Source of the DNA: Treponema sp.
GTDB lineage: Bacteria > Spirochaetota > Spirochaetia > Treponematales > Treponemataceae
DNA length: 64,000 bases
Reading direction: 5' to 3'
Assembly (NCBI GenBank): GCA_016293495.1
Contig: JAEDED010000001.1
Coordinates: 1-64,000, forward strand
Shown here: piece by piece, positions 9,455-17,954 of the stretch
Layout of the letters: each line of letters opens with the position of its first letter
Numbering within the stretch: position 1 is the stretch's first letter
The notes under the pieces: generated by a model
Seen by the model: only the letters and a program-made list of their open reading frames with translations
What the model was told of the DNA's origin: nothing
Databases searched by the model: none
Position numbers and translations under genes: made by a program

Positions 9455-9766
9455 ATGACACTCCAGGAAACTTTTATTAGCAATTTACGGAAAATTCGTA
9501 AAGAAAAGCGCATTACACAGGAAAAACTTGCGGAATTATGCAGTACAGATACGGCCTACATAGGTCAGATTGAAACAAACCGCAGGTTCCCTTCAATACA
9601 GATGATTGAAAAGATAGCTTCAGCTTTAGATGTAGAACCTCATACTCTTTTTATCACAGAATCTTCAGAAAACCAAGAAATCAGTTCTGAGCTTACAGAA
9701 GAAATCCTCAAATCCATAGAACCGGTTATAAAGAAAATTATCCAAGAAAAAATATCAGGCCACTGA
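9455..9766 (+). CDS. XRE-family helix-turn-helix regulator
   Basis: 103 residues. Residues 8-62 form a canonical XRE/Cro HTH (LRKIRKEKRITQEKLAELC, then TAYIGQIETNRRFPSIQMIE for the recognition helix and following turn). The C-terminal part (SSELTEEILKSIEPVIKKII) is an amphipathic helix likely used for dimerisation. This short layout is common in stand-alone repressors and phage-like regulators. It is divergent from the DUF975-like gene, with a 96-bp shared upstream region. No Shine-Dalgarno precedes the ATG. The target is not known. Confidence 0.85.
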   Translation: MTLQETFISNLRKIRKEKRITQEKLAELCSTDTAYIGQIETNRRFPSIQMIEKIASALDVEPHTLFITESSENQEISSELTEEILKSIEPVIKKIIQEKISGH

Positions 9767-9784
9767 TTTTTTAACGCTCACACT

Positions 9785-9848
9785 ACAAAAAAAATCCCTT
9801 TTACTTTTGTCCAGTAAAAAGGGTACATATCACAGTAAAAGGGATTTA
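9785..9848 (-). terminator. Intrinsic terminator of the SPFH/NfeD operon
   Basis: Long stem AATCCCTTTTACT / AGTAAAAGGGATT (9793-9846), with a secondary AAAGGG/CCCTTT fold inside. The left-hand A-run gives a T-run on the minus strand, so it ends the SPFH gene; it probably also works for the XRE gene. Confidence 0.8.
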
Positions 9849-9878
9849 ATATTAATCTTAATTATTCAGAAAACTGAC

Positions 9879-10769
9879 TTATTTCTTCTTTCCACCAATT
9901 TCAGTCAAAGCAGTTACAACGCCTGCCATGTTCTGAAGGTCTGACGGAATGATGATCTTTGTTGCCTGACCGTCAGCGGCAACTTCAAAGGCTTCGAGGC
10001 TTCTGAGTTTAAGAACCTTTTCGTCGATATTTGCTTCTTTGATCAATTTAAGACCAGTTGCCTTAGCCTGCTGAACTTCGAGGATTGCCTGAGCTTCACC
10101 TTTTGCTTTCTGAATTGCAGCTTCTTTCTGAGCTTCGGCTTCGAGAATCATTGCCTGCTTTTTACCTTCGGCTTCAAGGATTGCAGAATTTTTGTGTCCT
10201 TCTGCAATAAGAATCTGTTCGCGGCGTTCGCGTTCAGCTTTCATCTGTTTATCCATTGCTTCACGGATTGCAACAGGTGGTTCGATATTTTTAACTTCTA
10301 CACGGTTAACTTTAATTCCCCATGGATCAGTTGCTTCGTCGAGAATTGAACGCATCTTGTTATTGATTACATCACGACTTGTAAGTGTTTCATCGAGTTC
10401 GAGTGTACCGATGATGTTTCTTAAAGTTGTGGCTGTAAGGTTTTCGAGTGCGTTTGTAGGATTTTCAACGCCATATGTATACAATTTTGGATCTGTGATC
10501 TGAAGGAATACAACAGTATCAATTTCCATTGTTACGTTATCTTTTGTGATTACTGGCTGCGGAGGAAAGTCGTAAACCTTTTCTTTGAGCGAAACTTTTC
10601 CTGCAACTTTATCAATGAACGGAAACTTAACATGAAGACCAACATTCCATGTTGAGTGATAACCACCAAGTCTTTCGATAACGAATGCCTGTGACTGTGA
10701 AACAATTCTGATATTCTTAACAATAAGAATTGCAACGATTAATAATAAAACTACAAATACTGAAACCAT
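9879..10769 (-). CDS. SPFH/band-7 membrane protein (QmcA/stomatin-like)
   Basis: 296 residues: an N-terminal membrane helix (residues 2-18), then an SPFH domain (VSQSQAFVIERLGGYHSTW through IEPPVAIREAMDKQ) and a long Ala/Glu/Lys-rich coiled coil (residues about 175-240, AERERREQILIAEGHKNSAI). Such stomatin-like proteins oligomerise into membrane cages or microdomains and modulate membrane proteases. The partner NfeD-like gene lies 10 bp upstream, the usual pairing. Bacterial qmcA is the nearest named relative, but paralogy makes a firm symbol unsafe. Confidence 0.9.
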   Translation of the reverse strand: MVSVFVVLLLIVAILIVKNIRIVSQSQAFVIERLGGYHSTWNVGLHVKFPFIDKVAGKVSLKEKVYDFPPQPVITKDNVTMEIDTVVFLQITDPKLYTYGVENPTNALENLTATTLRNIIGTLELDETLTSRDVINNKMRSILDEATDPWGIKVNRVEVKNIEPPVAIREAMDKQMKAERERREQILIAEGHKNSAILEAEGKKQAMILEAEAQKEAAIQKAKGEAQAILEVQQAKATGLKLIKEANIDEKVLKLRSLEAFEVAADGQATKIIIPSDLQNMAGVVTALTEIGGKKK

Positions 10770-10779
10770 TTCTCTCCTC

Positions 10780-11226
10780 CTATGATTTTACAACCGAAAT
10801 TGTATTTCCTTCTACTGAAACGATTTTGCAGACTGTTCCTTCTGGAATATCTTCTTCTGAATCAGATCTGGTTGTCCATACAACTCCGTTTTTTGCTTTA
10901 GCTTCACCTTTCTGAAATTTTGTTACTGTTTTTGTAATCAAAACTTCCTCGCCTACCATTGTATTAACATTTGTCTTACTCCTGCCCATTTTCATTTTTT
11001 TCAATGCAAATGGTCTTGTAAAGACAATTAGCAATACAGTCAACGCAATAAAAATCAGAGCCTGCCACTGAACGGCAAGTCCTGTCTTTGCGATGAAAAT
11101 CATTGGAACAGCTGCAATAGCTGCCCAGATTGTGGTCAACCCTAAAGTTCCGGCTTCAATTCCGATACAAACTACCAGAACGCCAACCCAGACCCAGGAA
11201 CCAAAATTTTGAAAAAAATCTATCAT
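10780..11226 (-). CDS. NfeD-like membrane protein
   Basis: 148 residues: about three membrane segments (WVGVLVVCIGIEAGTLGLTT; AAVPMIFIAKTG; WQALIFIALTVLLIVFTRP) followed by an OB-fold domain (TMVGEEVLITKTV ... GTVCKIVSVEGNTISVVKS). NfeD proteins pair with SPFH proteins and are thought to anchor or regulate them. The ATG at 11226 is chosen over an upstream TTG (11262). A good promoter (TTGCAA, 18, TATAAT) puts the transcript start at this ATG, and the upstream TTG would lie in the -35. It is transcribed with the SPFH gene. Confidence 0.85.
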   Translation of the reverse strand: MIDFFQNFGSWVWVGVLVVCIGIEAGTLGLTTIWAAIAAVPMIFIAKTGLAVQWQALIFIALTVLLIVFTRPFALKKMKMGRSKTNVNTMVGEEVLITKTVTKFQKGEAKAKNGVVWTTRSDSEEDIPEGTVCKIVSVEGNTISVVKS

Positions 11227-11232
11227 ACAATT

Positions 11233-11262
11233 ATTATAGAAATAAATTTGTATTAATTGCAA
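11233..11262 (-). promoter_or_regulatory. Promoter of the NfeD-SPFH operon, apparently leaderless
   Basis: On the minus strand TTGCAA (11257-11262), 18-base spacer, TATAAT (11233-11238). The predicted start point coincides with the ATG at 11226; no Shine-Dalgarno is seen. Confidence 0.55.
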
Positions 11263-11311
11263 GTTTTATGTTAAAATATAAGGTATATTACGAAATTACG
11301 GAGATTTATAT

Positions 11312-13204
11312 ATGAGCGATAAAAAACCAAAAAGACAGGGTGCAAGCTTAATTGTTTATGTAACACTCGTTTTAATTTATGTAGCTCCACTTTTTGCCTA
11401 TGGCCCGTTGGGTACTCTGGCAGGAATTTTTACACAAGCTGAATATGTCAAAATTGCAACAAATCCATTAAGTCTAATTTTCTTCCTGATTATACTTGGA
11501 AGTGGACTTACCGCCTGTTACAGACTCAGAAAAATTCTCAAGGAATATTACAGCGATAAGATTGACTATCATACAGCCGGACAAAAATTGCACAAACATG
11601 CAAAGATCAATATTGCAGGTCCAGTAATAACCGGTGTCGTTCAGGGAATTATTACATGTGTCCTTGCTGCAAACAAATATATTGAATTTTCTGCCTTACG
11701 CGGAAGAAGTCCATATTTGGCAATTATGTTCTTCTCAATTGCCGTTGTATTTAACTTTGCACTTTTGTTCTATGTAATTAACATCCGTATTCTTGAAGTT
11801 CAAATCAGGGACATTCCTTTCGGACCAAAAGACATTACAATGAACATCTCTGAAAGAAACTTCCTTACAGTTCTTTTTGCTTTGCTTGGTGTTCTCGGCC
11901 ATTTAGTTGCAATTGTATCAATTCCAGGAAACTATCTTAACGGCCCAAGTTCTGTTTTAGCAAGAGTTTATCCGTTCTCACTTTATTCCCTTGCATACGT
12001 TGCAATTATCCAGTACAGCCTTATCGCTGACGTAAAGCATTGTGTTCAGTCAATTTCGCGCGTTGCAGAATCTCTTGCAAACAAAGACTACGCAACTGAT
12101 GATGAAAAACCAACTAACAGAAGTGAACTTGGTGTAATCATTCAGGATATGAACAAGCTCAAAGAAACAACCTCTGACCTTCTTAAGGGAATTAACAAAG
12201 CCGCTTATGCAACTTCAAGAGAATCTGACGATCTTGCTTCAAACATGAATATGACAAGAGTTAATGTTTCAAATATTTCTGATGCTATCGGAAACATTAA
12301 AGGAAAAATGGATGAACAGAATGACGGTGTCTCTGATTCAAGTGCAGCAGCAGAGCAGATCATGCGTACTATCGAATCTCTGAACAGTGCTATTTCTGAA
12401 CAGGCAAGCGGCGTTACAGAATCTTCTGCAGCTGTAGAAGAAATGGTTGCAAACATCAGAAGCGTTACAGAAATCCTCGAAAAGAACAGTACTGCAGTTA
12501 ACAATCTTGCAGAAGCTGCAGAAAATGGTAAGACACAGATTTCTACTGTAGTACAGAATGCTGAAGAAGTTCACACACAGTCAGAAGGAATCCTTCAGGC
12601 CGCTACAATCATTCAGAGCATTTCAAGCCAGACTAACCTCCTTGCCATGAACGCCGCAATCGAATCCGCACATGCCGGTAATGCCGGAAAAGGATTTGCA
12701 GTAGTTGCAGACGAAATCAGAAAGCTTGCTGAACAGTCAGGTAAACAGAGTAAAGTTATCGGCGGAAATCTTAAGGCGCTTTCTAATTCAATTACCAAGA
12801 TTACTTCTGATATCCGCGAAGTACAGACTGCATTTGATAACATTTACGGACTTTCTCAGACTGTAAAACAGCAGGAAGATGTAATTTCAAATGCAATGGA
12901 AGAACAGTCTTCTGGTAACCAGCAGGTACTTGAAGCAATGCGCTCAATCAGTAATTCAACTTCTGTCGTTCAGGACGGCTCAAATGAAATGATCAACGGC
13001 GGACAGAAAGTTGTTGAAGCTATGCTCAAGCTCCGTGAAATTACAGATTCAATTAACACAAATATGAATCAGATTGAAGAATATTCAACAAAGATTTCTG
13101 ATGCAATTACAATTACAACAGAATCTGCCGGAAGTACAAAACAGAAACTGGACAAAGTAATGGACGGTATCTCTGAATTTATCCTTCCAGGTGAAGAACT
13201 CTAA
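11312..13204 (+). CDS. Methyl-accepting chemotaxis protein
   Basis: 630-residue receptor. The first ~240 residues hold about six hydrophobic segments and no large periplasmic loop, so it probably senses membrane or cytoplasmic signals. A HAMP-like linker (VQSISRVAESLANKDY) leads into a long helical signalling domain with the hairpin tip NLLAMNAAIESAHAGNAGKG, which binds CheA and CheW. Gln/Glu-Gln/Glu pairs in the helices are candidate methylation sites. The start follows CGGAGA. It has its own terminator. The ligand cannot be told. Confidence 0.93.
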   Translation: MSDKKPKRQGASLIVYVTLVLIYVAPLFAYGPLGTLAGIFTQAEYVKIATNPLSLIFFLIILGSGLTACYRLRKILKEYYSDKIDYHTAGQKLHKHAKINIAGPVITGVVQGIITCVLAANKYIEFSALRGRSPYLAIMFFSIAVVFNFALLFYVINIRILEVQIRDIPFGPKDITMNISERNFLTVLFALLGVLGHLVAIVSIPGNYLNGPSSVLARVYPFSLYSLAYVAIIQYSLIADVKHCVQSISRVAESLANKDYATDDEKPTNRSELGVIIQDMNKLKETTSDLLKGINKAAYATSRESDDLASNMNMTRVNVSNISDAIGNIKGKMDEQNDGVSDSSAAAEQIMRTIESLNSAISEQASGVTESSAAVEEMVANIRSVTEILEKNSTAVNNLAEAAENGKTQISTVVQNAEEVHTQSEGILQAATIIQSISSQTNLLAMNAAIESAHAGNAGKGFAVVADEIRKLAEQSGKQSKVIGGNLKALSNSITKITSDIREVQTAFDNIYGLSQTVKQQEDVISNAMEEQSSGNQQVLEAMRSISNSTSVVQDGSNEMINGGQKVVEAMLKLREITDSINTNMNQIEEYSTKISDAITITTESAGSTKQKLDKVMDGISEFILPGEEL

Positions 13205-13223
13205 TATAGACTAAAGCAAAAAA

Positions 13224-13258
13224 AAACCTTCGTACACAAATACGAAGGTTTTTTTTTT
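13224..13258 (+). terminator. Intrinsic terminator after the chemotaxis receptor gene
   Basis: Stem AAACCTTCGTA/TACGAAGGTTT around a short CACAAA loop, followed by a long T-run. Confidence 0.92.
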
Positions 13259-13352
13259 GCTGAATTATTATAAAATAACGTAATTGAAATTAGACCGCTT
13301 GATATTCCTGCATCTTCTTCTGAATAAAACTCGCAATTTTTTCAATTACCTA

Positions 13353-13445
13353 TTGACTTAGTAGGCGTTCGGGTGTATATATAAATCTTAGTAAGTTAGT
13401 TGGTATTGTTACGCCGCTTTTGTGATACCAGAATTCCCAAGGAAT
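13353..13445 (+). promoter_or_regulatory. cysK promoter with possible Rrf2 operator
   Basis: TTGACT (13353-13358), 17-base spacer, TATATA (13376-13381). CCTA...TAGG (13349-13365) brackets the -35. Downstream in the leader is an inverted repeat ATTCC-CAA-GGAAT (13433-13445), reminiscent of CymR-type (Rrf2) sites. The Rrf2 regulator encoded just after cysK is the natural candidate to bind either element; this is an inference. Confidence 0.5.
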
Positions 13446-13467
13446 AAACTCAACAGGAGATAATATT

Positions 13468-14400
13468 ATGGCAAACATTTACACATCAGCTGACCAGCTT
13501 ATCGGTCACACACCACTTTTGGAACTTTCAAATATTGAAAAGGAATTTTCACTTAACGCAAAAATCTACGCAAAACTGGAATACTTTAATCCAGCCGGAA
13601 GCGTAAAAGACCGGGTTGCAAAAGCCATGCTTGATGACGCAGAAAAAAACGGAAAACTTAAAGCAGGTTCAACAATCATCGAACCAACTTCAGGAAACAC
13701 TGGTATCGGACTTTGTTCAGTTGCCGCAGCCCGCGGTTATAAAATCATCATCGTAATGCCAGAAACAATGTCTGTTGAACGCCGTCAGATCATGAAGGCT
13801 TATGGAGCAGAACTTGTTCTTACAGAAGGCGCAAAAGGAATGAAAGGCGCAATCGATAAGGCTGAAAAACTTTCAAAAGAAATTCCTAACAGCTTTATTC
13901 CTGGCCAGTTTGTAAACCCAGCAAACCCACAGGCTCACCTTGAAACAACAGGTCCAGAAATCTTCGAAGACACAGACGGCGATGTTGATTACTTTGTTGC
14001 AGGTGTTGGAACAGGCGGAACAATCACAGGCGTTGGAAAATTCCTCAAATCAAAGAAAGCAGACATCAAGGTTGTTGCTGTAGAACCCGCAACTTCACCA
14101 GTGCTTTCAAAAGGAACTGCAGGTCCTCACAAGATTCAGGGAATCGGTGCAGGCTTTGTTCCTGATGTACTTGATACAAAAGTTTACGATGAAGTTATCG
14201 CGGTAGAAAATGATGATGCTTTTGCAACAGGTAAGCTTGTAGGCAAAAAAGAAGGTGTACTTGTTGGTATTTCTTCAGGAGCTGCATTGTGGGCTGCTGT
14301 AGAAGTTGCAAAACGTCCAGGTAACGAAGGAAAGAAAATCGTAGTTCTTCTTCCTGATACTGGAGACCGTTACCTTTCTACACCACTTTTTGCTGACTAA
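13468..14400 (+). CDS. cysK: Cysteine synthase A (O-acetylserine sulfhydrylase)
   Basis: PLP enzyme making cysteine from O-acetylserine and sulfide. 310 residues. The PLP lysine lies in NPAGSVKDRVAKAML, the substrate/phosphate loop is EPTSGNTGIG, and the C-terminal half has GVGTGGTITGVGKF and the GISSGAALWA segment. Length and motifs match CysK rather than cystathionine beta-synthase (no CBS domain). The start follows AGGAGA. The Rrf2 regulator starts 18 bp downstream, suggesting a cysK-regulator operon controlled by cysteine or Fe-S status. Confidence 0.95.
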   Translation: MANIYTSADQLIGHTPLLELSNIEKEFSLNAKIYAKLEYFNPAGSVKDRVAKAMLDDAEKNGKLKAGSTIIEPTSGNTGIGLCSVAAARGYKIIIVMPETMSVERRQIMKAYGAELVLTEGAKGMKGAIDKAEKLSKEIPNSFIPGQFVNPANPQAHLETTGPEIFEDTDGDVDYFVAGVGTGGTITGVGKFLKSKKADIKVVAVEPATSPVLSKGTAGPHKIQGIGAGFVPDVLDTKVYDEVIAVENDDAFATGKLVGKKEGVLVGISSGAALWAAVEVAKRPGNEGKKIVVLLPDTGDRYLSTPLFAD

Positions 14401-14418
14401 TAAACTAAAGGTAATAGT

Positions 14419-14817
14419 ATGATAGTTTCAACACGCGGTCGTTATGCCCTTAGAGTAATGATTGATCTCGCACAGAATATTGAGCAGGAAAGAATTCCAC
14501 TTAAAGAAATTGCAGAACGCCAGAACATCTCACAAAAATACATCGAAGCAATAATGACTCTTCTCTCAAAAAATCACTTCGTTGATGCCGTTCACGGAAA
14601 AGGCGGCGGCTACAAGCTTAACCGTAAGCCAGAAGAATACAAAGTTGGAGACATTCTCCGCCTTACAGAAGGAAGCTTAGCTCCGGTTGCATGTCTTGCT
14701 GCCGGTGCTGAACTTTGTGCAAAAAAAGATGTCTGTAAAACACTTCCAATGTGGACAAAGCTTGATTCCCTTATAGAAAATTACCTGGACAGCGTAACAC
14801 TGAAAGATTTGTGTTGA
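14419..14817 (+). CDS. Rrf2-family regulator with a three-Cys cluster motif
   Basis: 132 residues with a winged-helix DNA-binding domain (MIVSTRGRYALRVMIDLAQN, then LKEIAERQNISQKYIEAIM) and the wing GKGGGYKLNR typical of Rrf2 proteins (IscR, CymR, RirA). The dimerisation helix region carries three Cys as C-x7-C-x5-C (CLAAGAELCAKKDVC), like the cluster ligands of IscR/NsrR, so it may sense Fe-S status. Position just behind cysK points instead to a CymR-like role in cysteine metabolism; the two readings are compatible. Confidence 0.9.
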   Translation: MIVSTRGRYALRVMIDLAQNIEQERIPLKEIAERQNISQKYIEAIMTLLSKNHFVDAVHGKGGGYKLNRKPEEYKVGDILRLTEGSLAPVACLAAGAELCAKKDVCKTLPMWTKLDSLIENYLDSVTLKDLC

Positions 14818-14864
14818 TTTAGACTGACAACTTATAATAAAATTACATTTCAAAAGAGGTATTT

Positions 14865-16031
14865 ATGTATACAGAAAGTGAAGTTCTTGATTTTGTACGG
14901 GAAGAAGACGTTAAATTTGTTCGTCTTGCATTCTTTGATGTAAAAGGAAAGCAGAAGAACATTTCAATTATGGCAGATCAGCTTCATCGTGCTTTTGAAC
15001 TTGGAATCAGTTTCGATGCTTCGGCAATTGAAGGCTTTGAATCGCCTGACAAGTCTGATCTTTTCCTTCATCCGGATCCAACTACACTCTCTGTACTTCC
15101 ATGGCGTCCAAACACAGGCAAAGTCTGCCGCATGTTCTGTAACATCAAATACCCTGACGGAACACCTTACGGCAAAGACTGCCGCACAATGCTCAAAAAC
15201 GCAATCAAATACGCAAAAGAAAAATACAACCTTACACTTTCTTTCGGACCAGAAGTTGAATTCTATCTCTTCAAATTAAACGAAGCCGGAGAACCAACAA
15301 ACATTCCTTTCGACAACGCAGGCTATATGGACATCGCTCCAGAAGACAAAGGCGAAAACATCCGCCGTGACATCTGCTTTACTTTGGAATCAATGGGCAT
15401 CACACCAGAAGCTTCTCACCACGAAGAAGGCCCAGGCCAGAACGAAATCGACTTCAGATATTCTGATGCACTTACAGCAGCCGACAATGCTGCAACCTTC
15501 AAATGGATTGTAAGAACAAGAGCCGCTTCAAACGGCCTTTACGCTGACTTTGCACCAAAACCAATTGAAGGCAAGGCCGGAAGCGGATTCCACATCAACG
15601 TTTCACTTTCTGACGAATCAAAAATGCCATATGCAATTGCAGGAATTTTGAAACACGCAGAAGAACTTACATACTTCCTCAACCCAACAGAAAATTCTTA
15701 CAACCGCCTCGGCGAATGTAAGGCACCAAAGTATATCTGCTGGGGAAATCAGAACCGCTCGACAATGGTTCGTGTTCCTTCAACTAAAAAACATTCACGC
15801 TTAGAAATCCGTTCAGCTGATCCTGAATGTAATCCATATTTAGCATTTACATTGATCATTTACGCAATCCTTGATGGAATTGAAAACAATCTCGTTCCAC
15901 CGGCTGCAGTTGAAGAAAACCTTTTCGAAGCAAAAGAAAAAGGTGACATTAAAGTTCTTCCTGACACACTTGATCTTGCAAAGAAAATTGCTGATGACAG
16001 CGAATTCGTAAAAAAGGTTTTGAATTACTAA
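14865..16031 (+). CDS. glnA: Glutamine synthetase, short type I form
   Basis: Makes glutamine from glutamate, ammonia and ATP. The 388-residue protein has the beta-grasp N-terminus (FVRLAFFDVKGKQKNISI, IEGFESPDKSDLFLHPD), metal-binding FGPEVEFYLF, the GPGQNEIDF region and GSGFHINVSL with the catalytic His. It is shorter than the usual 440-470 residues and lacks the adenylylation-loop extension, so it is unlikely to be regulated by adenylylation. The ANTAR response regulator starts 3 bp downstream. Good start with AAGAGGT. Confidence 0.93.
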   Translation: MYTESEVLDFVREEDVKFVRLAFFDVKGKQKNISIMADQLHRAFELGISFDASAIEGFESPDKSDLFLHPDPTTLSVLPWRPNTGKVCRMFCNIKYPDGTPYGKDCRTMLKNAIKYAKEKYNLTLSFGPEVEFYLFKLNEAGEPTNIPFDNAGYMDIAPEDKGENIRRDICFTLESMGITPEASHHEEGPGQNEIDFRYSDALTAADNAATFKWIVRTRAASNGLYADFAPKPIEGKAGSGFHINVSLSDESKMPYAIAGILKHAEELTYFLNPTENSYNRLGECKAPKYICWGNQNRSTMVRVPSTKKHSRLEIRSADPECNPYLAFTLIIYAILDGIENNLVPPAAVEENLFEAKEKGDIKVLPDTLDLAKKIADDSEFVKKVLNY

Positions 16032-16034
16032 TTT

Positions 16035-16601
16035 ATGACAATGGATTTACACACCGTTCTGGTTGTAACAAAAGACACTAAAATTTCTTCTCTGATAAAT
16101 GCAATGCTTATTGCGCCTTTATTCGAAACTCAGATTGTTTCTGACTTCAATGAAGCGCGTCGTCTTTGCGGAGAAAGGAATTTTAATATTGTCATTGTTG
16201 ATTTTGCAGAAGGTGAAGGAACTGATTTTGCCATCGACATTTCAGATTCCCTGAGTACAATTCTTTTACTTACACCGACTCAGTTCTTTGAACAGATCAG
16301 CTACAAAGTTGAAGGCTACGGAATTTTAACAATTACTTCTCCATTCGATCAGTTCTATTTCTACAACATGATTAAAGTTGCAATCGCAGTTCAGTATAAA
16401 GTTCAGGTTCTTTCAAGTCAGACAACTAAACTCAAAGTTAAGATGGAAGAAATCCGCGTTGTTAACAGAGCTAAAATGCTTTTAATGCAGAACCTGAACA
16501 TGTCAGAAACAGACGCCCATCACTATCTTGAAAAAGAAGCAATGGACCGCTGTATAAAAAGAACAGCCGTGGCAGAACAAATTATTTCTACCTACGGCTG
16601 A
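16035..16601 (+). CDS. ANTAR-domain antiterminator / response regulator
   Basis: 188 residues. The N-terminal ~120 residues form a receiver-like domain (LHTVLVVTKDTKISSLINAM; IVIVDFAEGEG has the Asp region), then a coiled-coil linker (VQVLSSQTTKLKVKMEEI) and a C-terminal ANTAR domain (VNRAKMLLMQNLNMSETDAHHY ... MDRC). ANTAR proteins bind RNA hairpins and prevent termination, often in nitrogen genes. It starts 3 bp after the glnA stop with no Shine-Dalgarno, so it is probably translationally coupled. Canonical paired receiver residues look degenerate, so phosphorylation is doubtful. Confidence 0.85.
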   Translation: MTMDLHTVLVVTKDTKISSLINAMLIAPLFETQIVSDFNEARRLCGERNFNIVIVDFAEGEGTDFAIDISDSLSTILLLTPTQFFEQISYKVEGYGILTITSPFDQFYFYNMIKVAIAVQYKVQVLSSQTTKLKVKMEEIRVVNRAKMLLMQNLNMSETDAHHYLEKEAMDRCIKRTAVAEQIISTYG

Positions 16602-16640
16602 TAAAAAATATTTCTGGTGATTTAAGAATTTTAAGATGAA

Positions 16641-16745
16641 TTAAAATCCTGCGTTCCTGCAGACTCTGAAACCGTTTCTCTGATTTGAATATTTTGGCAG
16701 AAACTTAAATCTGTGACCTATTGCATTGTAATTTGCATAAAAATT
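16641..16745 (-). pseudogene. C-terminal remnant of a formylglycine-generating-enzyme-like protein
   Basis: Between the ANTAR gene and the next minus-strand gene, the minus strand encodes an open C-terminus (FYANYNAIGHRF... then NQRNGFRVCRNAGF and stop). The NGFRVCR ending is the signature end of SUMF1/FGE-sulfatase domains. Only about 33 residues remain with no start, so it is a fragment. It overlaps the 3' end of the upstream gene by a base or two, suggesting deletion brought them together. Confidence 0.6.
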
Positions 16746-17367
16746 AAAAACAGGAGTAATTTTTATTTTTTCCCTTTTCATCCATTTTTTTTACTAATTT
16801 GGGACTTCGCTCATGCCAGCCTTCATAACCTGTATTATATATTCTTCTTAATAATCTTCTGTAATGCCTATTACCAGGATAAATATTATTAAGCTTTTTC
16901 AAAAGAGCAAATGCCTTTTTATCCCTGATAATCCAGTAATGTTCAAAAAGAATTTCATATTCCTCTTTTTCTTCGAGTAACTGTAATGTCAATTTATTAT
17001 CTTCCTGGATTTCTATAATTTTATCATGCCAGATATCTAAGACTTCTTTTGTGCTTGATATTATCGACTTATAAAATTTTTCCAATAATTTCTCAGTGGA
17101 ACAATCCGGACTTTTTCCATTACTAACTTTTTCACTTCCCACATAAATGGCATATTCATTATTGCTTAATTCTTCATCGTCTTCCACGATAAAACTTCTT
17201 ATTCTTTCTTCTATTTTAGTTTCATATTTTTCATTATGAATATCTAGAAGTTCCTGCAACTTATTACGAATATTGAAGTTTTTATAAACAAATATATCAT
17301 CAGCGCATATCACGATTTTAATAGGGAACGGCAATATCTTCTCTAAATCATCACGAGAAACCAACAT
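16744..17367 (-). CDS. Hypothetical protein in the clpP-AAA operon
   Basis: 207 residues, no recognised family. The N-terminus (VSRDDLEKILPFPIKIVICADD) looks alpha/beta; the rest is mostly charged helix, with a Tyr/Arg-rich stretch NRHYRRLLRRIYNTGYEG near residue 175. There is no signal peptide or membrane segment. It starts 8 bp after clpP on the same strand, so it is probably co-translated with clpP and the AAA ATPase and may be a substrate adaptor; that is inference from position. Its 3' end abuts an FGE fragment, so the C-terminus may be altered. Confidence 0.6.
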   Translation of the reverse strand: MLVSRDDLEKILPFPIKIVICADDIFVYKNFNIRNKLQELLDIHNEKYETKIEERIRSFIVEDDEELSNNEYAIYVGSEKVSNGKSPDCSTEKLLEKFYKSIISSTKEVLDIWHDKIIEIQEDNKLTLQLLEEKEEYEILFEHYWIIRDKKAFALLKKLNNIYPGNRHYRRLLRRIYNTGYEGWHERSPKLVKKMDEKGKNKNYSCF

Positions 17368-17375
17368 TTCCTCCG

Positions 17376-17930
17376 TTATAATACATCATCTACAATGCCA
17401 AACTTAACAGCTTCTTCTCCATGAAGATAGAAATTACGGTCTGTATCCTTTACAACTTCGTCGTATGGCTTTTCGCAGTTCTCTGCAAGAATTTTATTCA
17501 ATTCTTCCTTACATCTTTTTAATTCCATTGCTTCAATTTCTACATCTGAAGACTGTCCCTTAGCACCGCCCAAAGCCTGATGAATCATAACAGTACTGTG
17601 AGGAAGCACATATCTTTTACCTTTTGTTCCTGCACTCAAAAGCACTGCGGCCATCGACATACATTCACCGACACAGATTGTTTTAACTGGGCTCTTAATA
17701 TGCTTCATAGTATCAAGGATAGCCATTCCAGCAGTTACAGAGCCGCCAGGTGAATTGATAAAAAACTGAATGTCGTCATGACTCTGCGCATCAAGATAAA
17801 GAAACTGAGCAACAATTGACTGTGACATTTCCTGTTCGATTTCTCCGCAGCAGTGAATAATTCTGCTTCTCAAATTTGCTGTGTAAATGTCTGTGTTGTC
17901 TGGTAATCTTGGAATAATTAACATGTTCAT
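17376..17930 (-). CDS. clpP: ClpP-family serine protease
   Basis: 184 residues with the full catalytic triad context: Ser in GECMSMAAVLLSAG, His in LPHSTVMIHQALGG, Asp in KDTDRNFYL. There is no propeptide beyond MNMLIIPRLP. ClpP forms a 14-mer chamber fed by AAA+ unfoldases. No clpX or clpA is adjacent; instead the gene lies 24 bp behind a two-module AAA ATPase, so this may be a dedicated second ClpP rather than the housekeeping copy. Start after TAGGAGAA. Confidence 0.9.
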   Translation of the reverse strand: MNMLIIPRLPDNTDIYTANLRSRIIHCCGEIEQEMSQSIVAQFLYLDAQSHDDIQFFINSPGGSVTAGMAILDTMKHIKSPVKTICVGECMSMAAVLLSAGTKGKRYVLPHSTVMIHQALGGAKGQSSDVEIEAMELKRCKEELNKILAENCEKPYDEVVKDTDRNFYLHGEEAVKFGIVDDVL

Positions 17931-17954
17931 TTTCTCCTATTATGATGCTAACTG

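Noticed and set aside
13293..13350. Minus-strand tail reading VIEKIASFIQKKMQEYQAV then stop
   Set aside because: Looks like a gene end, but is too short and unidentified to call as a fragment.
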